Source of the DNA: Caulobacter sp. Root655
GTDB lineage: Bacteria > Pseudomonadota > Alphaproteobacteria > Caulobacterales > Caulobacteraceae
Reading direction: 5' to 3'
DNA length: 64,000 nucleotides
Assembly (NCBI RefSeq): GCF_001427665.1
Contig: NZ_LMHC01000027.1
Location: 45,736 to 109,735 of the forward strand
Positions 1 through 8,009 of the stretch are shown one piece after another. The translations under genes and the position numbers were made by a program. Each line of letters starts with the position of its first letter. The first letter of the stretch is position 1. The notes below the pieces were generated by a model, which was given only the letters and a program-made list of their open reading frames with translations, was not told the origin of the DNA and searched no databases.

Positions 1-1
1 C

Positions 2-262
2 TACGAGATCGACCCGAAGTTCGAACAGGGCAAGATCTACATCCGCGCCTTCTGCCCCGGCGCGACCCGGCTGTGGCTGAGCTTCAGCCGCCTGGCGTTG
101 CAACGCGACCTGCGGGTCCAGGCGTTCGGCGACGACCCCAAGGGCGGGGCGACGCGGGTCTGCGGCACGCTGGACTTCTCGTTCCGCGGTGAATGGAAAC
201 TGCCCAACGGCCGCCGGCCCGACCCGATGGAAGACTGGGCCCCGGACAACACGCCGGGGTAG
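2..262 (+). CDS. 3' end of an unknown gene, truncated by the window edge
   Basis: A reading frame enters from the left edge and runs 86 codons to TAG at 260-262. The visible part has balanced, protein-like composition (begins YEIDPKFEQGK, ends PMEDWAPDNTPG) and strong GC3 bias. I recognise no family. No signal or membrane segment is visible in this C-terminal piece, which is soluble and mixed-charge. The next gene on the same strand starts 230 bp later, beyond a palindromic repeat, so it probably belongs to a separate transcript. Confidence 0.6.
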   Translation, partial: YEIDPKFEQGKIYIRAFCPGATRLWLSFSRLALQRDLRVQAFGDDPKGGATRVCGTLDFSFRGEWKLPNGRRPDPMEDWAPDNTPG

Positions 263-282
263 GAGGCGCTAACCACCCAACT

Positions 283-398
283 GTTGTCATCCCGGCCGTA
301 GGACCGCGTAGCGGGCCGAAGCGCCGGGACCCAGGGCAACCGCTTTGCGCCGGCCCCTGGGTCCCGGCCCTCCGCTTCGCTGCGGCCGGGATGACAAC
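283..398. repeat. Intergenic palindromic repeat, family A (GTCATCCCGGCC type)
   Basis: The element begins GTTGTCATCCCGGCCGTA (283-300) and ends with the near reverse complement TGCGGCCGGGATGACAAC (381-398). Further imperfect pairing lies inside, around GGGACCCAGG / CCTGGGTCCC. Related elements sit at 6241-6327 and 25133-25237, and the short hairpin at 15825-15854 has the same core. It lies wholly between genes and could form a large cruciform or terminate transcription. Confidence 0.8.
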
Positions 399-492
399 CG
401 AAAGAGCGCGCGTCCTCCTTTCGGATGACGGGCTTTTAAAATCCGATGCCCCCGTGCCATCGTCCAACCCACGAAGCGGGCAGGGGGCGGCC

Positions 493-1281
493 ATGGACGA
501 GACGCTGGCGGGGTTCACGCGGTTCGAGTTCGACGACGGGCGCTGGACGCGGCCGGTCTACCGCATCGGGACCGGTCCGGCGGTGATCGTCATCCACGAG
601 ATCCCCGGCCTGCATCCCAGCGTGCTGGCCTTCGCCCGCGACGTGGCCGCCGAGGGGATGACGGTGTTCTGCCCCAGCCTGTTCGGGCAGCCCGGCAAGC
701 CGGTGTCGGACCTCTATATCGCCGGCGCGATCGCACGGCTGCTGTGCATGCGCCACCAGTTCAACGCCTGGGCCGGCGGCCGCTCCAGCCCGATCGTCGA
801 CTGGCTGCGGGCCCTGGCCCGCCAGGCTCATGCCGAGTGCGGCGGCAAGGGCGTCGGGGCGGTGGGCATGTGCTTCACCGGCGGCTTCGCCCTGGCGATG
901 ATGACCGAGCCGTCGGTGGTGGCCCCGGTTCTGGCCGAGCCCTCCCTGCCGGTCGGCCGCAAGGGCGCCGCGCGGCTCGACTGCTCGCCGGCCGAGCTGG
1001 CCGTGGCCAAGGCGCGGATGCAGGCCGAAGACCTGTCGATGCTGGCCCTGCGCTTCGAGGACGACAAGCTGTCGCCATGCGCCCGTCTCGACACCCTGAA
1101 GCGGGAGCTCGGCGAGCGGCTGGAGGTCCACCAGCTGCCCGACGCCACGGCCAGGCGCGGCACGGGCAAGGCGCCGCACTCGGTGCTGACCATCCACCTG
1201 GACCGCGACGACCCGGACGGCCCGACCATGAAGGTCCGCGACCGGGTGCTGGCGTTCTTCAAGGAACGGACGGGGGCCTGA
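493..1281 (+). CDS. Dienelactone hydrolase family protein
   Basis: A 262-residue alpha/beta hydrolase of the dienelactone hydrolase type, slightly longer than the usual ~235. The nucleophile elbow GMCFTGG places the catalytic Cys at residue 127. Asp190/191 (FEDDKLSP) and His229 (APHSVLT) complete the Cys-Asp-His triad, and Glu36 in VIHEIPGL matches the conserved active-site Glu. There is no signal peptide, so it is cytosolic. The frame stays open upstream to 193, but that part runs through the palindromic repeat, so ATG 493 is preferred. The substrate is unknown; members act on dienelactones and other esters or lactones. It stands alone, 130 bp upstream of rbfA. Confidence 0.85.
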   Translation: MDETLAGFTRFEFDDGRWTRPVYRIGTGPAVIVIHEIPGLHPSVLAFARDVAAEGMTVFCPSLFGQPGKPVSDLYIAGAIARLLCMRHQFNAWAGGRSSPIVDWLRALARQAHAECGGKGVGAVGMCFTGGFALAMMTEPSVVAPVLAEPSLPVGRKGAARLDCSPAELAVAKARMQAEDLSMLALRFEDDKLSPCARLDTLKRELGERLEVHQLPDATARRGTGKAPHSVLTIHLDRDDPDGPTMKVRDRVLAFFKERTGA

Positions 1282-1411
1282 TCCCGCCCATCTCGGCGGA
1301 TGAAAAACCCGCCGCGCTGGACTTTTGCCCCCCACGAGCCTAGACACCCCGCCTTCCATTTCACCCCGCGACCGGCGTTCGATCCGCCGGCCGGGCGACA
1401 AGGCCCGTCCC

Positions 1412-1945
1412 ATGAAGAACAAGACGTTCAAGCCCACCAAGGGCGTCAGCGCCGGCCCGTCTCAGCGCCAGCTGCGGGCCGGCGAGCTGATCCGCCACGC
1501 CCTGGTCGACATCCTGCGCGACGAGACCCTGCAAGACCCCGCCTTGGCCAATGTCTCGGTGACCGTCACCGAGGTGCGGATGAGCCCCGACCTGCGTCAT
1601 GCCATCGTCTTCGTCGAGCCGCTGGGGGCCGGGATCATGAACATCCACGTGCCCGAGCCGTCGTCGCCGTCGCGCACCACCGTGGTGCCCGGCAGCCCCG
1701 ACGAGGTGGTGGCCGGCCTCAACCGGGTGGCCAAGTTCCTGCGCGGCCGCCTGGGCCATGGCCTGGGCATGCGCTTCACGCCGGACCTGAAGTTCGTCCA
1801 CGACCAGAGCTTCGACAACGCCAAGCGCATGGACGCCCTGTTCGACAACCCGAAGATCCAGGCCGACCTGCGCCTGTCCGACGTGGTCGGCGACGACGAT
1901 CACGACCAGGAAGACCGGCACGACCAGGAAGACGGGGAAGCCTGA
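1412..1945 (+). CDS. rbfA: Ribosome-binding factor A
   Basis: RbfA helps mature the 30S subunit (5' end processing of 16S rRNA, cold adaptation). The 177-residue protein has the family pattern: an N-terminal helix (RQLRAGELIRHALVDIL) followed by the KH-like core (SVTVTEVRMSPDLRHAIVFVEPLG). It has a Caulobacter-like insertion around residues 80-95 and a very acidic Asp/Glu-rich tail. The frame is open from 1325, but the extra N-terminal 29 residues are low-complexity, so ATG 1412 is chosen. Its TGA (1943-1945) is followed two bases later by the truB start, so the two are cotranscribed. This is the classic rbfA-truB-rpsO-pnp order. Confidence 0.93.
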   Translation: MKNKTFKPTKGVSAGPSQRQLRAGELIRHALVDILRDETLQDPALANVSVTVTEVRMSPDLRHAIVFVEPLGAGIMNIHVPEPSSPSRTTVVPGSPDEVVAGLNRVAKFLRGRLGHGLGMRFTPDLKFVHDQSFDNAKRMDALFDNPKIQADLRLSDVVGDDDHDQEDRHDQEDGEA

Positions 1946-1947
1946 GC

Positions 1948-2880
1948 GTGGCCCGCCGCAAGAAGGGTGATCCCATCTCGGGCTGGGTGTGCCTGGACAA
2001 GCCCTACGACCTGACCTCGACCAGCGCCGTCAGCCGCGTGCGCCGGGCGTTCAACGCCCAGAAGGCCGGTCACGCCGGTACGCTGGATCCCCTGGCGACC
2101 GGCATCCTGCCGCTGGCGCTGGGGGAGGCGACCAAGACCGTCCCGTTCCTGATGGACGCCGACAAGGCCTACCGCTTCACCATCGCCTGGGGCCGTTCGA
2201 CCACCACCCTGGACCGCGAGGGCGAGACCACCGACGCCAGCGACGTGCGCCCGACCCGCGAGCAGGTCGAGGGCGTGCTGCACGCCTTCGTCGGCGAGAT
2301 CGACCAGATCCCGCCCAACTATTCGGCCATCAAGGTCGACGGCGAGCGGGCCTACGATCTGGCCCGCGAGGGCGTCGAATTCGAGCTGAAGACCCGCAAG
2401 GTCAAGGTTCATTCGCTGCGCGTCACGGGGGCTCCAGACGTCGACCACGTCGAACTGGAGATGGAATGCGGCAAGGGCACCTACGTCCGCGCCATCGTCC
2501 GCGACGTGGCCGCGGCGCTGGGCGCCTGTGGACATGTCGACCAGCTGCGCCGCACCCGCGTGGGCCGGTTCACCGAGGAAACGGCGATAGGCCTGGAAAC
2601 CCTGGAGAATTTGGGGTATGAGGCCCGCCTGTCGGAGGCATTGCTTCCGGTCGAGACCGCGCTGGACGACATCCCGGCGCTGGCCGTGACCGATGAAGAC
2701 GCCTTCCGGCTTGCGCAAGGACGCGCCATCGTTCTGCTCCCAAGGCAGGTGGAATCGTTGAAAGCCGTGCTCACGCCCGGTGATCGCACCGTTTCCGCCA
2801 TGTCGGGTCAGAGGCTGGTGGCCTTGTGCGAGATGCGCGCCGGATCGCTCAATCCGGTGCGGGTCTTCCAACTCACCTGA
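1948..2880 (+). CDS. truB: tRNA pseudouridine(55) synthase TruB
   Basis: TruB makes pseudouridine 55 in the T-loop of tRNAs. The 310-residue protein starts with GTG at 1948, two bases after the rbfA stop. The catalytic motif AGHAGTLDPLATG puts the nucleophilic Asp at residue 47. GWVCLDKPYDLTS and GEIDQIPPNYSAIKVDGERAYDLAR (split here as GEIDQIPPNYSA and IKVDGERAYDLAR) are TruB hallmarks, and a C-terminal PUA-like segment is present. The frame remains open upstream through rbfA in another register, but that extension is a shadow. rpsO follows after 14 bp. Confidence 0.96.
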   Translation: MARRKKGDPISGWVCLDKPYDLTSTSAVSRVRRAFNAQKAGHAGTLDPLATGILPLALGEATKTVPFLMDADKAYRFTIAWGRSTTTLDREGETTDASDVRPTREQVEGVLHAFVGEIDQIPPNYSAIKVDGERAYDLAREGVEFELKTRKVKVHSLRVTGAPDVDHVELEMECGKGTYVRAIVRDVAAALGACGHVDQLRRTRVGRFTEETAIGLETLENLGYEARLSEALLPVETALDDIPALAVTDEDAFRLAQGRAIVLLPRQVESLKAVLTPGDRTVSAMSGQRLVALCEMRAGSLNPVRVFQLT

Positions 2881-2894
2881 GCGGAGACAACCCG

Positions 2895-3164
2895 ATGTCG
2901 ATCACTGCCGAGCGCAAGACCGCTCTTATCGCCGAACACGCCCGCACCGAGGGTGACACCGGCAGCGCCGAAGTCCAGGTCGCGATCCTGTCTGAACGGA
3001 TCGCCAACCTGACCGAGCACTTCAAGACCCACAAGAAGGACAACCACAGCCGTCGTGGTCTGTTGATGATGGTTTCCCAGCGTCGCAGCCTCCTCGACCA
3101 CCTGAAGAAGTCCGATCTGGGCCGTTACACGGCTCTCATCGAGAAGCTGGGTCTGCGCCGCTAG
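2895..3164 (+). CDS. rpsO: 30S ribosomal protein S15
   Basis: S15 is a primary 16S rRNA-binding protein of the small subunit. At 89 residues it has the usual length, with the conserved core TGSAEVQVAILSERIANLTEH and the LLMMVSQRRSLLDHLKK RNA-binding helix. ATG 2895 is preceded by a GGAGA-type ribosome site (2883-2887). It lies between truB and a strong hairpin terminator that separates it from pnp, as in many bacteria. Confidence 0.98.
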   Translation: MSITAERKTALIAEHARTEGDTGSAEVQVAILSERIANLTEHFKTHKKDNHSRRGLLMMVSQRRSLLDHLKKSDLGRYTALIEKLGLRR

Positions 3165-3177
3165 TTTAGGCGCACTT

Positions 3178-3205
3178 CGGCCGCCTTGCTCCGGCAAGGC
3201 GGCCG
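3178..3205 (+). terminator. Hairpin terminator after rpsO
   Basis: A perfect 12-bp GC-rich stem (CGGCCGCCTTGC at 3178-3189 with its complement at 3194-3205) closes a TCCG loop 14 bp after the rpsO stop. The following T-tract is weak (ATTTCT), so partial readthrough into pnp is likely. Confidence 0.75.
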
Positions 3206-3221
3206 AACGCATTTCTAGCCG

Positions 3222-3279
3222 CCGTTTCAAGACAGGCTGAAACGGATGGCCGCCGCGGTTTCGCAACCTCGCGAAACCG
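3222..3279 (+). promoter_or_regulatory. Two hairpins in the pnp leader
   Basis: Two further stems lie between rpsO and pnp: CCGTTTCA / TGAAACGG (3222-3229, 3238-3245) and CGGTTTCGC / GCGAAACCG (3256-3264, 3271-3279). In enterobacteria pnp autoregulates through RNase III cleavage of a leader stem, and these hairpins occupy the equivalent place. The function here is inferred from position only. Confidence 0.5.
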
Positions 3280-3408
3280 GATGTACGCCGAGGATCACGA
3301 TCTTCGGGGCCTGTCGAACTGGATGAGGAAACCTCGGGACCGCCACTCGGCCGCCCGCCCCTGTCCGTCCTGAAGGAAATGGGTCCTTCGGAACCGAAAG
3401 AAGCAAAT

Positions 3409-5559
3409 ATGTTCGAAATCATGCGCAAGACGATCGAGTGGGGCGGCAAGACGCTGGTCCTCGAAACCGGTCGTATCGCCCGTCAGGCCGACGGCGCCGT
3501 TCTGGCCACCATGGGCGAAACCGTCGTCCTGGCCACCGCCGTGTTCGCCAAGAAGGCCAAGCCCGGCCAGGACTTCTTCCCCCTGACCGTCAACTACATC
3601 GAGAAGACCTACGCCGCCGGCAAGATCCCGGGCGGCTTCTTCAAGCGCGAAGGTCGTCCGTCGGAAAAGGAAACCCTGGTTTCCCGCCTGATCGACCGTC
3701 CGATCCGCCCGCTGTTCGTCAAGGGCTTCAAGAACGAAGTCCAGGTCGTCTGCACCGTGCTGCAACACGACCTCGAGAACGATCCCGACATCGTCGCCAT
3801 GTGCGCCGCCTCGGCCGCCCTGGTGATCTCGGGCGCGCCGTTCATGGGCCCGATCGGCGGCGCCCGCGTCGGCTACGTCAACGGTGAGTACATCCTGAAC
3901 CCGACGCTCGACGAGCTGAAGGAAAGCAAGATGGACCTGGTCGTGGCCGGCACCGCCGAAGCCGTGATGATGGTCGAATCCGAAATCCAGGAACTCTCGG
4001 AAGAGATCGTCCTGGGCGGCGTCAGCTTCGCCCACAAGGCCATGCAGGCCGTGATCGACGGCATCATCGAGCTGGCCGAACACGCCGCCAAGGAGCCCTT
4101 CGACTTCCAGCCGGAAGACACCGACGCCCTGAAGGCCGAAGTGAAGAAGGCCGTCGGCGCCGACCTGGCCGAAGCCTACACCATCCGCGCCAAGGGCGAC
4201 CGCGTCGCCGCCCTGTCGGCCGCCAAGTCCAAGGCCGTCGACACCTTCGCCAAGAGCGACACCAACCCGGCCGGCATCGATCCGCTGAAGCTGATCTCGG
4301 TGTTCAAGGAACTGGAAGCCGACATCGTCCGTCGCTCCATCCTCGACACCGGCATCCGCATCGACGGCCGCACCGTCGACAAGGTCCGTCCGATCCTGGG
4401 TGAAGTCGGCATCCTGCCGCGCACCCACGGCTCGGCCCTGTTCACCCGCGGCGAGACCCAAGCCATCGTCGTGGCCACCCTGGGCACCGGCGACGACGAG
4501 CAGTTCATCGACGCCCTGGAAGGCACCTACAAGGAATCCTTCCTGCTGCACTACAACTTCCCTCCCTTCTCGGTCGGCGAGACCGGTCGGATGGGCAGCC
4601 CGGGCCGCCGCGAAATCGGCCACGGCAAGCTGGCCTGGCGCGCCCTGCGCCCGATGCTGCCGTCGAAGGAAGACTTCCCCTACACCATCCGCCTGGTCTC
4701 CGAGATCACCGAGTCGAACGGCTCGTCCTCGATGGCCACGGTCTGCGGCTCCTCGCTGGCCATGATGGACGCGGGCGTTCCGCTGATCCGTCCGGTCTCG
4801 GGCATCGCCATGGGCCTGATCCTGGAAAAGGACGGCTTCGCGGTTCTGTCGGACATCCTGGGTGACGAAGACCACCTGGGCGACATGGACTTCAAGGTCG
4901 CCGGCACCAGCCAGGGCCTGACCTCGCTGCAGATGGACATCAAGATCGCCGGCATCACCGAAGAGATCATGAAGCAAGCGCTGGCCCAGGCTAAGGGCGG
5001 CCGCGAGCACATCCTCGAGGAGATGAACAAAGCGATGGACGCCCCTCGTGAAGAGGTCGGCGACTACGCTCCGAAGATCGAGACCATCACCATCCCCACC
5101 GACAAGATCCGCGAAGTGATCGGCACCGGCGGCAAGGTGATCCGCGAGATCGTCGCCACCACCGGCGCCAAGGTCGACATCAACGACGAAGGCACCGTGA
5201 AGGTCTCGGCCTCGGACGGCGCCAAGATCAAGGCCGCGATCGACTGGATCAAGTCGATCACCCAGGAAGCGGAAGTCGGCGCGATCTACGACGGCAAGGT
5301 CGTGAAGGTCGTCGATTTCGGCGCCTTCGTGAACTTCTTCGGCGCCAAGGACGGCCTGGTCCACGTCAGCCAGATCAGCAACGAGCGGGTGGCCAAGCCC
5401 TCGGACGTGCTGAAGGAAGGCCAGATCGTCAAGGTCAAGCTCCTCGGCTTCGACGATCGCGGCAAGACCAAGCTGTCGATGAAGGTCGTCGACCAGGAAA
5501 CCGGCGAAGACCTGTCCAAGAAGACCGAAGTGTCGCCCGAGGAAGCCGTCAACACCTGA
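3409..5559 (+). CDS. pnp: Polyribonucleotide nucleotidyltransferase (PNPase)
   Basis: PNPase degrades RNA 3'-to-5' by phosphorolysis and works in the RNA degradosome. The 716-residue protein shows all domains in order. The first RNase PH domain begins MFEIMRKTIEWGGKTLVLETG, and a helical linker follows. The second RNase PH domain contains GETGRMGSPGRREIGHGKLA. The KH domain (REVIGTGGKVIREIV, about residues 565-620) and the S1 domain (YDGKVVKVVDFGAFVNFF, about 627-695) complete it. The frame is open from 3379, but ATG 3409 matches the conserved family start. The leader carries two hairpins and a terminator hairpin follows. Confidence 0.98.
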   Translation: MFEIMRKTIEWGGKTLVLETGRIARQADGAVLATMGETVVLATAVFAKKAKPGQDFFPLTVNYIEKTYAAGKIPGGFFKREGRPSEKETLVSRLIDRPIRPLFVKGFKNEVQVVCTVLQHDLENDPDIVAMCAASAALVISGAPFMGPIGGARVGYVNGEYILNPTLDELKESKMDLVVAGTAEAVMMVESEIQELSEEIVLGGVSFAHKAMQAVIDGIIELAEHAAKEPFDFQPEDTDALKAEVKKAVGADLAEAYTIRAKGDRVAALSAAKSKAVDTFAKSDTNPAGIDPLKLISVFKELEADIVRRSILDTGIRIDGRTVDKVRPILGEVGILPRTHGSALFTRGETQAIVVATLGTGDDEQFIDALEGTYKESFLLHYNFPPFSVGETGRMGSPGRREIGHGKLAWRALRPMLPSKEDFPYTIRLVSEITESNGSSSMATVCGSSLAMMDAGVPLIRPVSGIAMGLILEKDGFAVLSDILGDEDHLGDMDFKVAGTSQGLTSLQMDIKIAGITEEIMKQALAQAKGGREHILEEMNKAMDAPREEVGDYAPKIETITIPTDKIREVIGTGGKVIREIVATTGAKVDINDEGTVKVSASDGAKIKAAIDWIKSITQEAEVGAIYDGKVVKVVDFGAFVNFFGAKDGLVHVSQISNERVAKPSDVLKEGQIVKVKLLGFDDRGKTKLSMKVVDQETGEDLSKKTEVSPEEAVNT

Positions 5560-5595
5560 GGGTGAGGACGTCTTTCACGACGTGAGCTAAGCGAG

Positions 5596-5626
5596 CGGGC
5601 GGTTCCGAGAGGGGCCGCCCGTTTTG
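5596..5626 (+). terminator. Rho-independent terminator after pnp
   Basis: The stem CGGGCGG (5596-5602) pairs with CCGCCCG (5615-5621) and is followed directly by TTTTG. It lies 36 bp after the pnp stop. Confidence 0.85.
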
Positions 5627-5666
5627 CGTTGGGGGGCTCCCTTCGCTCATCGACGGGTATCGCTTC

Positions 5667-5990
5667 GTGCTGTACGCGTGTGGTGTCCGCTACGGCTATC
5701 GGTTGAGAGAATTGAAAAAGACGTTTCTCTTCCTGGTCCTTGGAGTGATGGCGCTCCTCCTGGTCTATCCGGCCTACATCGCGCTTGGCGCATTGGCGCG
5801 CGGCTACGACTGGCGTGAGATGGACTGGAACAGTGACGGGCGAACGACCTTGTCTGAGTTCCTCTCCTCGGCGGACATCGCCAAACGCTCGATCAAGCGA
5901 GGACAGGATGTGTGTTGGGAGTACTACGCGCTGAAGGACGGCCTCCCGGTTCGCACCGACTGCGGATTGCGCGTCTTCATTCGACCCTGA
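5667..5990 (+). CDS. Small membrane-anchored protein with one EF-hand-like loop
   Basis: A 107-residue protein with a single hydrophobic segment (FLFLVLGVMALLLVYPAYIAL, about residues 20-40). A short polar domain follows, containing DWNSDGRTTLSEF, which fits an EF-hand calcium loop pattern. Two cysteines (VCWEYY and RTDCGLR) could form a disulfide outside the membrane. The start is uncertain: GTG 5667 gives the longest form, and TTG 5703 or TTG 5712 would put the charged residues RELKK just before the membrane segment. Base composition is slightly lower in GC than its neighbours. I do not recognise the family. Confidence 0.65.
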   Translation: MLYACGVRYGYRLRELKKTFLFLVLGVMALLLVYPAYIALGALARGYDWREMDWNSDGRTTLSEFLSSADIAKRSIKRGQDVCWEYYALKDGLPVRTDCGLRVFIRP

Positions 5991-6024
5991 TGCGGTCGTG
6001 GCCCGCATCCGCCCGTGGATGCGA

Positions 6025-6173
6025 CCCCACCTTAAACCCTTGGTGGATCGGAGCTCTGGGGTCAGGCCGTGTCAAGGACGGCGCGTCGCGCCGCCGCGAC
6101 GCGGCCGCCGGAGGCGGTCCTTGACACGGCCTGACCCCAGAGCAAGCTCGCCTCCAAGGATTTAAGGCGGGGC
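6025..6173. repeat. Long intergenic palindrome with 27-nt perfect arms
   Basis: The inner arms are perfect over 27 nt: 6053-6079 begins GCTCTGGGGTCAGGCC and its exact reverse complement lies at 6117-6143. The loop is GC-rich, about 37 nt. Outside these, 6025-6052 (CTTAAACCCTTGGTGG) and 6144-6173 (CCTCCAAGGATTTAAGG) are also imperfect complements, so the element is about 150 bp. CTCTGGGGTCAG-type ends resemble REP/MITE elements mobilised by Y1 transposases in other bacteria. No transposase is present here. Confidence 0.85.
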
Positions 6174-6240
6174 CTGTCCGCCGGGGCGGGCGGCTTGTGA
6201 AGGGGCGCTGCGCTTCGTCATTGAAGCACCGACCTTTCGT

Positions 6241-6327
6241 CCGTTTCCCCGACGAAGGTCGGGGCCCAGATGAAACCCACGAGCCGCTCTGGATGAATCT
6301 GGGTCCCGGCCTTCGCCGGGAAAACGG
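6241..6327. repeat. Intergenic palindromic repeat, family A
   Basis: The left arm CCGTTTCCCCGACGAAGGTC continues into GGGGCCCAGAT (6241-6271). It is an imperfect complement of the right arm around ATCTGGGTCCCGGCCTTCGCC (cited as ATCTGGGTCCCGGCC then TTCGCCGGG, to 6327). Together with the long palindrome it fills the 379-bp gap between the EF-hand-like gene and the RNase gene. No coding sequence is supported there. Confidence 0.75.
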
Positions 6328-6369
6328 CGGTGGAGATCAAGGCCTTAGGGGAGCGCAACCGCCGCCCCC

Positions 6370-7074
6370 CTACCGCCTCGGCGTCACCCGCAGCGCCACG
6401 CGATCCGGCGCTCCCGTCCCGTCCAGGCACCGCGCGTACCTGAACTTCAGGTCGTAGCAGACCCGCACCTCGGTCAGCCGATTGCCCTTGCCCACTCGGA
6501 CGTCGAGCCCGTCGCGGGTCAGGCCGGGGTTGCGAGCCAGGAAGGCGTCGCGCAGCTGGCCGGCGGTCTGGGCTCCGGCGGGGTCGGGGACGTCGATCCC
6601 GGCGCGCAGGGCGCGGGCCTTGGCGAAATAGTCGGCGGCGCTGTTCCAGCCGCAGGTCCCGTGCGTCGCCCATTCGTGCTGCAGCAGCGACGGCGAGGGC
6701 GTCATGCACAGGTTAGCCCTCAGGGTGGCCGGGTCGAGCGGCGGAGCGTCGCGGCAGGAACTGGGGCCCCAGGCGCGGCCGTCGGGCCACAGGCCGTGGA
6801 CGATGAAGCCGAAGCTGTTGGCGCGGCATTGCAGGGCGGCGCCGGCCTCGCCGCCGTGCACGCGACAGAACTCCGGCGACCAGGCCAGGACCAGCAGATA
6901 GGCGGCCGTCGGCGTGTCGCGCCGGACCTCGCCGCGCGGCGGTGCCTTGGCCGGGGCCGGGCGCACGTCGCGCGGGATCATGCAGGCCTCGGGCGACGCC
7001 GCCTGGGCCGCGCCGACTAGCGTCAAGGCCAGCAAGACGGAGCCCAGGGCCCGGATGATCGCCGCCGCCCGCAT
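6370..7074 (-). CDS. Secreted ribonuclease T2 family protein
   Basis: RNase T2 enzymes cleave single-stranded RNA through 2',3'-cyclic phosphates, usually outside the cytoplasm. This 234-residue protein has a signal peptide (RALGSVLLALTLVGAAQAA). It carries both active-site blocks: CAS1 FIVHGLWPDG with His93, and CAS2 HEWATHGTC with His133, Glu134 and His138. CAS2 usually reads HEWxKHGTC, and here the Lys is Thr, which may affect transition-state stabilisation. Several paired cysteines fit a disulfide-rich exported enzyme. It lies one base downstream of the LysE-type gene on the same strand, so the two are probably cotranscribed. Confidence 0.88.
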   Translation of the reverse strand: MRAAAIIRALGSVLLALTLVGAAQAASPEACMIPRDVRPAPAKAPPRGEVRRDTPTAAYLLVLAWSPEFCRVHGGEAGAALQCRANSFGFIVHGLWPDGRAWGPSSCRDAPPLDPATLRANLCMTPSPSLLQHEWATHGTCGWNSAADYFAKARALRAGIDVPDPAGAQTAGQLRDAFLARNPGLTRDGLDVRVGKGNRLTEVRVCYDLKFRYARCLDGTGAPDRVALRVTPRR

Positions 7075-7075
7075 G

Positions 7076-7708
7076 CTAGCGCCGCGCCTCCGTCGCCATG
7101 CGCACGGCCAGGCCGCCCAGCACCGAGGCCATCAGCCAGCGCTGGATCAGCGCGAAGCTGGGCCGCTGGGCCAGGAAGCCGGCAATGGTCCCGGCGGCCA
7201 GGCAGATGACGCCGTTGACGGTCAGGCTGATCAGGATCTGGCTGCCGCCCAGGGCCAGGGACTGGCCCAGCACCGCGCCGTGATGCGGGTCGATGAACTG
7301 CGGCAGCAGCGACAGGTACAGCATCGCCGCCTTGGGGTTCAGCAGATTGGTCAGGAAGCCCATGCTGATCAGCCTGGCCGGGCTGTCCTTGGGCAGCTCG
7401 CGCACCTGGAACGGCGAGGCGCCGCCCGGTCGGATCGCCTGCCAGGCCAGCCAGGCCAGGTACAGGGCCCCGCCGAACCGCAGGATGTCATAGGCGATCG
7501 GCGCGGCCATCAGCAGGGCGGTAATGCCCAGCGCCGCGCAGACCAGATAGACCACGAAGCCGGCGGCGGTGCCGATCAGCGACACGATCCCGGCCCAGCG
7601 GCCCTGGGAGATCGAGCGGCTGACCAGGTAGAGCATGTTGGGCCCGGGGGTCAGCGCCATGCCCAGGCAGACGAGACAGAAGGCGATCCAGGTCTTGGCT
7701 TCAGGCAT
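7076..7708 (-). CDS. LysE/RhtB family amino-acid exporter
   Basis: A 210-residue inner-membrane protein with about six hydrophobic segments. The family signature is near the N-terminus (LVCLGMALTPGPNMLYLVSRS) and a central FLTNLLNPKAAMLYLS motif follows. Members export amino acids or homoserine lactones; the substrate cannot be told from sequence. The frame could extend 28 codons upstream, but ATG at 7708 gives the standard start just before the first helix. It is first in a two-gene unit with the RNase T2 gene. Confidence 0.88.
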   Translation of the reverse strand: MPEAKTWIAFCLVCLGMALTPGPNMLYLVSRSISQGRWAGIVSLIGTAAGFVVYLVCAALGITALLMAAPIAYDILRFGGALYLAWLAWQAIRPGGASPFQVRELPKDSPARLISMGFLTNLLNPKAAMLYLSLLPQFIDPHHGAVLGQSLALGGSQILISLTVNGVICLAAGTIAGFLAQRPSFALIQRWLMASVLGGLAVRMATEARR

Positions 7709-7859
7709 GGGCGGTCTCCGCGGTTCAAGGATGGGCGCCCAGGCGAACGGCTGTCGATGCGGTCCGCGCTCCCCGAGGGTGCTCCCTCTCATCGCCAGTC
7801 ACGCGGACGGAGGCTGTGTACACCGGTTCGTGGTCAAGGTTTAGGGGGTGGCGCAGGCT

Positions 7860-7885
7860 GGGGACAGGCGCATGCGCCTGTCCCC
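7860..7885. repeat. 26-bp perfect palindrome, copy 1 (family C)
   Basis: GGGGACAGGCGCA followed by its exact reverse complement. An identical 26-mer occurs at 30772-30797, also between genes. It lies in the divergent region upstream of the siderophore receptor, 22 bp before the Fur box. Confidence 0.9.
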
Positions 7886-7906
7886 GATCGCGCGGCCCCA
7901 TTTTCT

Positions 7907-7925
7907 GAGAATGATTATCATTGCA
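7907..7925 (+). promoter_or_regulatory. Fur box upstream of the siderophore receptor
   Basis: GAGAATGATTATCATTGCA matches the palindromic 19-bp Fur consensus (GATAATGATAATCATTATC) at 15 of 19 positions, with the centre ATGATTATCAT intact. It sits about 85 bp before the receptor ATG. It predicts iron repression of the receptor and probably of piuC. Confidence 0.88.
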
Positions 7926-8009
7926 CTGCGGTAACGCCACAGCTAAGAACGCGTCGCAATTACGACAAGGGCCGCGCTCCCCCGACGGCCTGCTGGGGTT
8001 TCCTGACGC

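Noticed and set aside
3295..5364. A 689-codon minus-strand frame opposite pnp
   Set aside because: Antisense shadow of a strongly conserved gene, without domain features.
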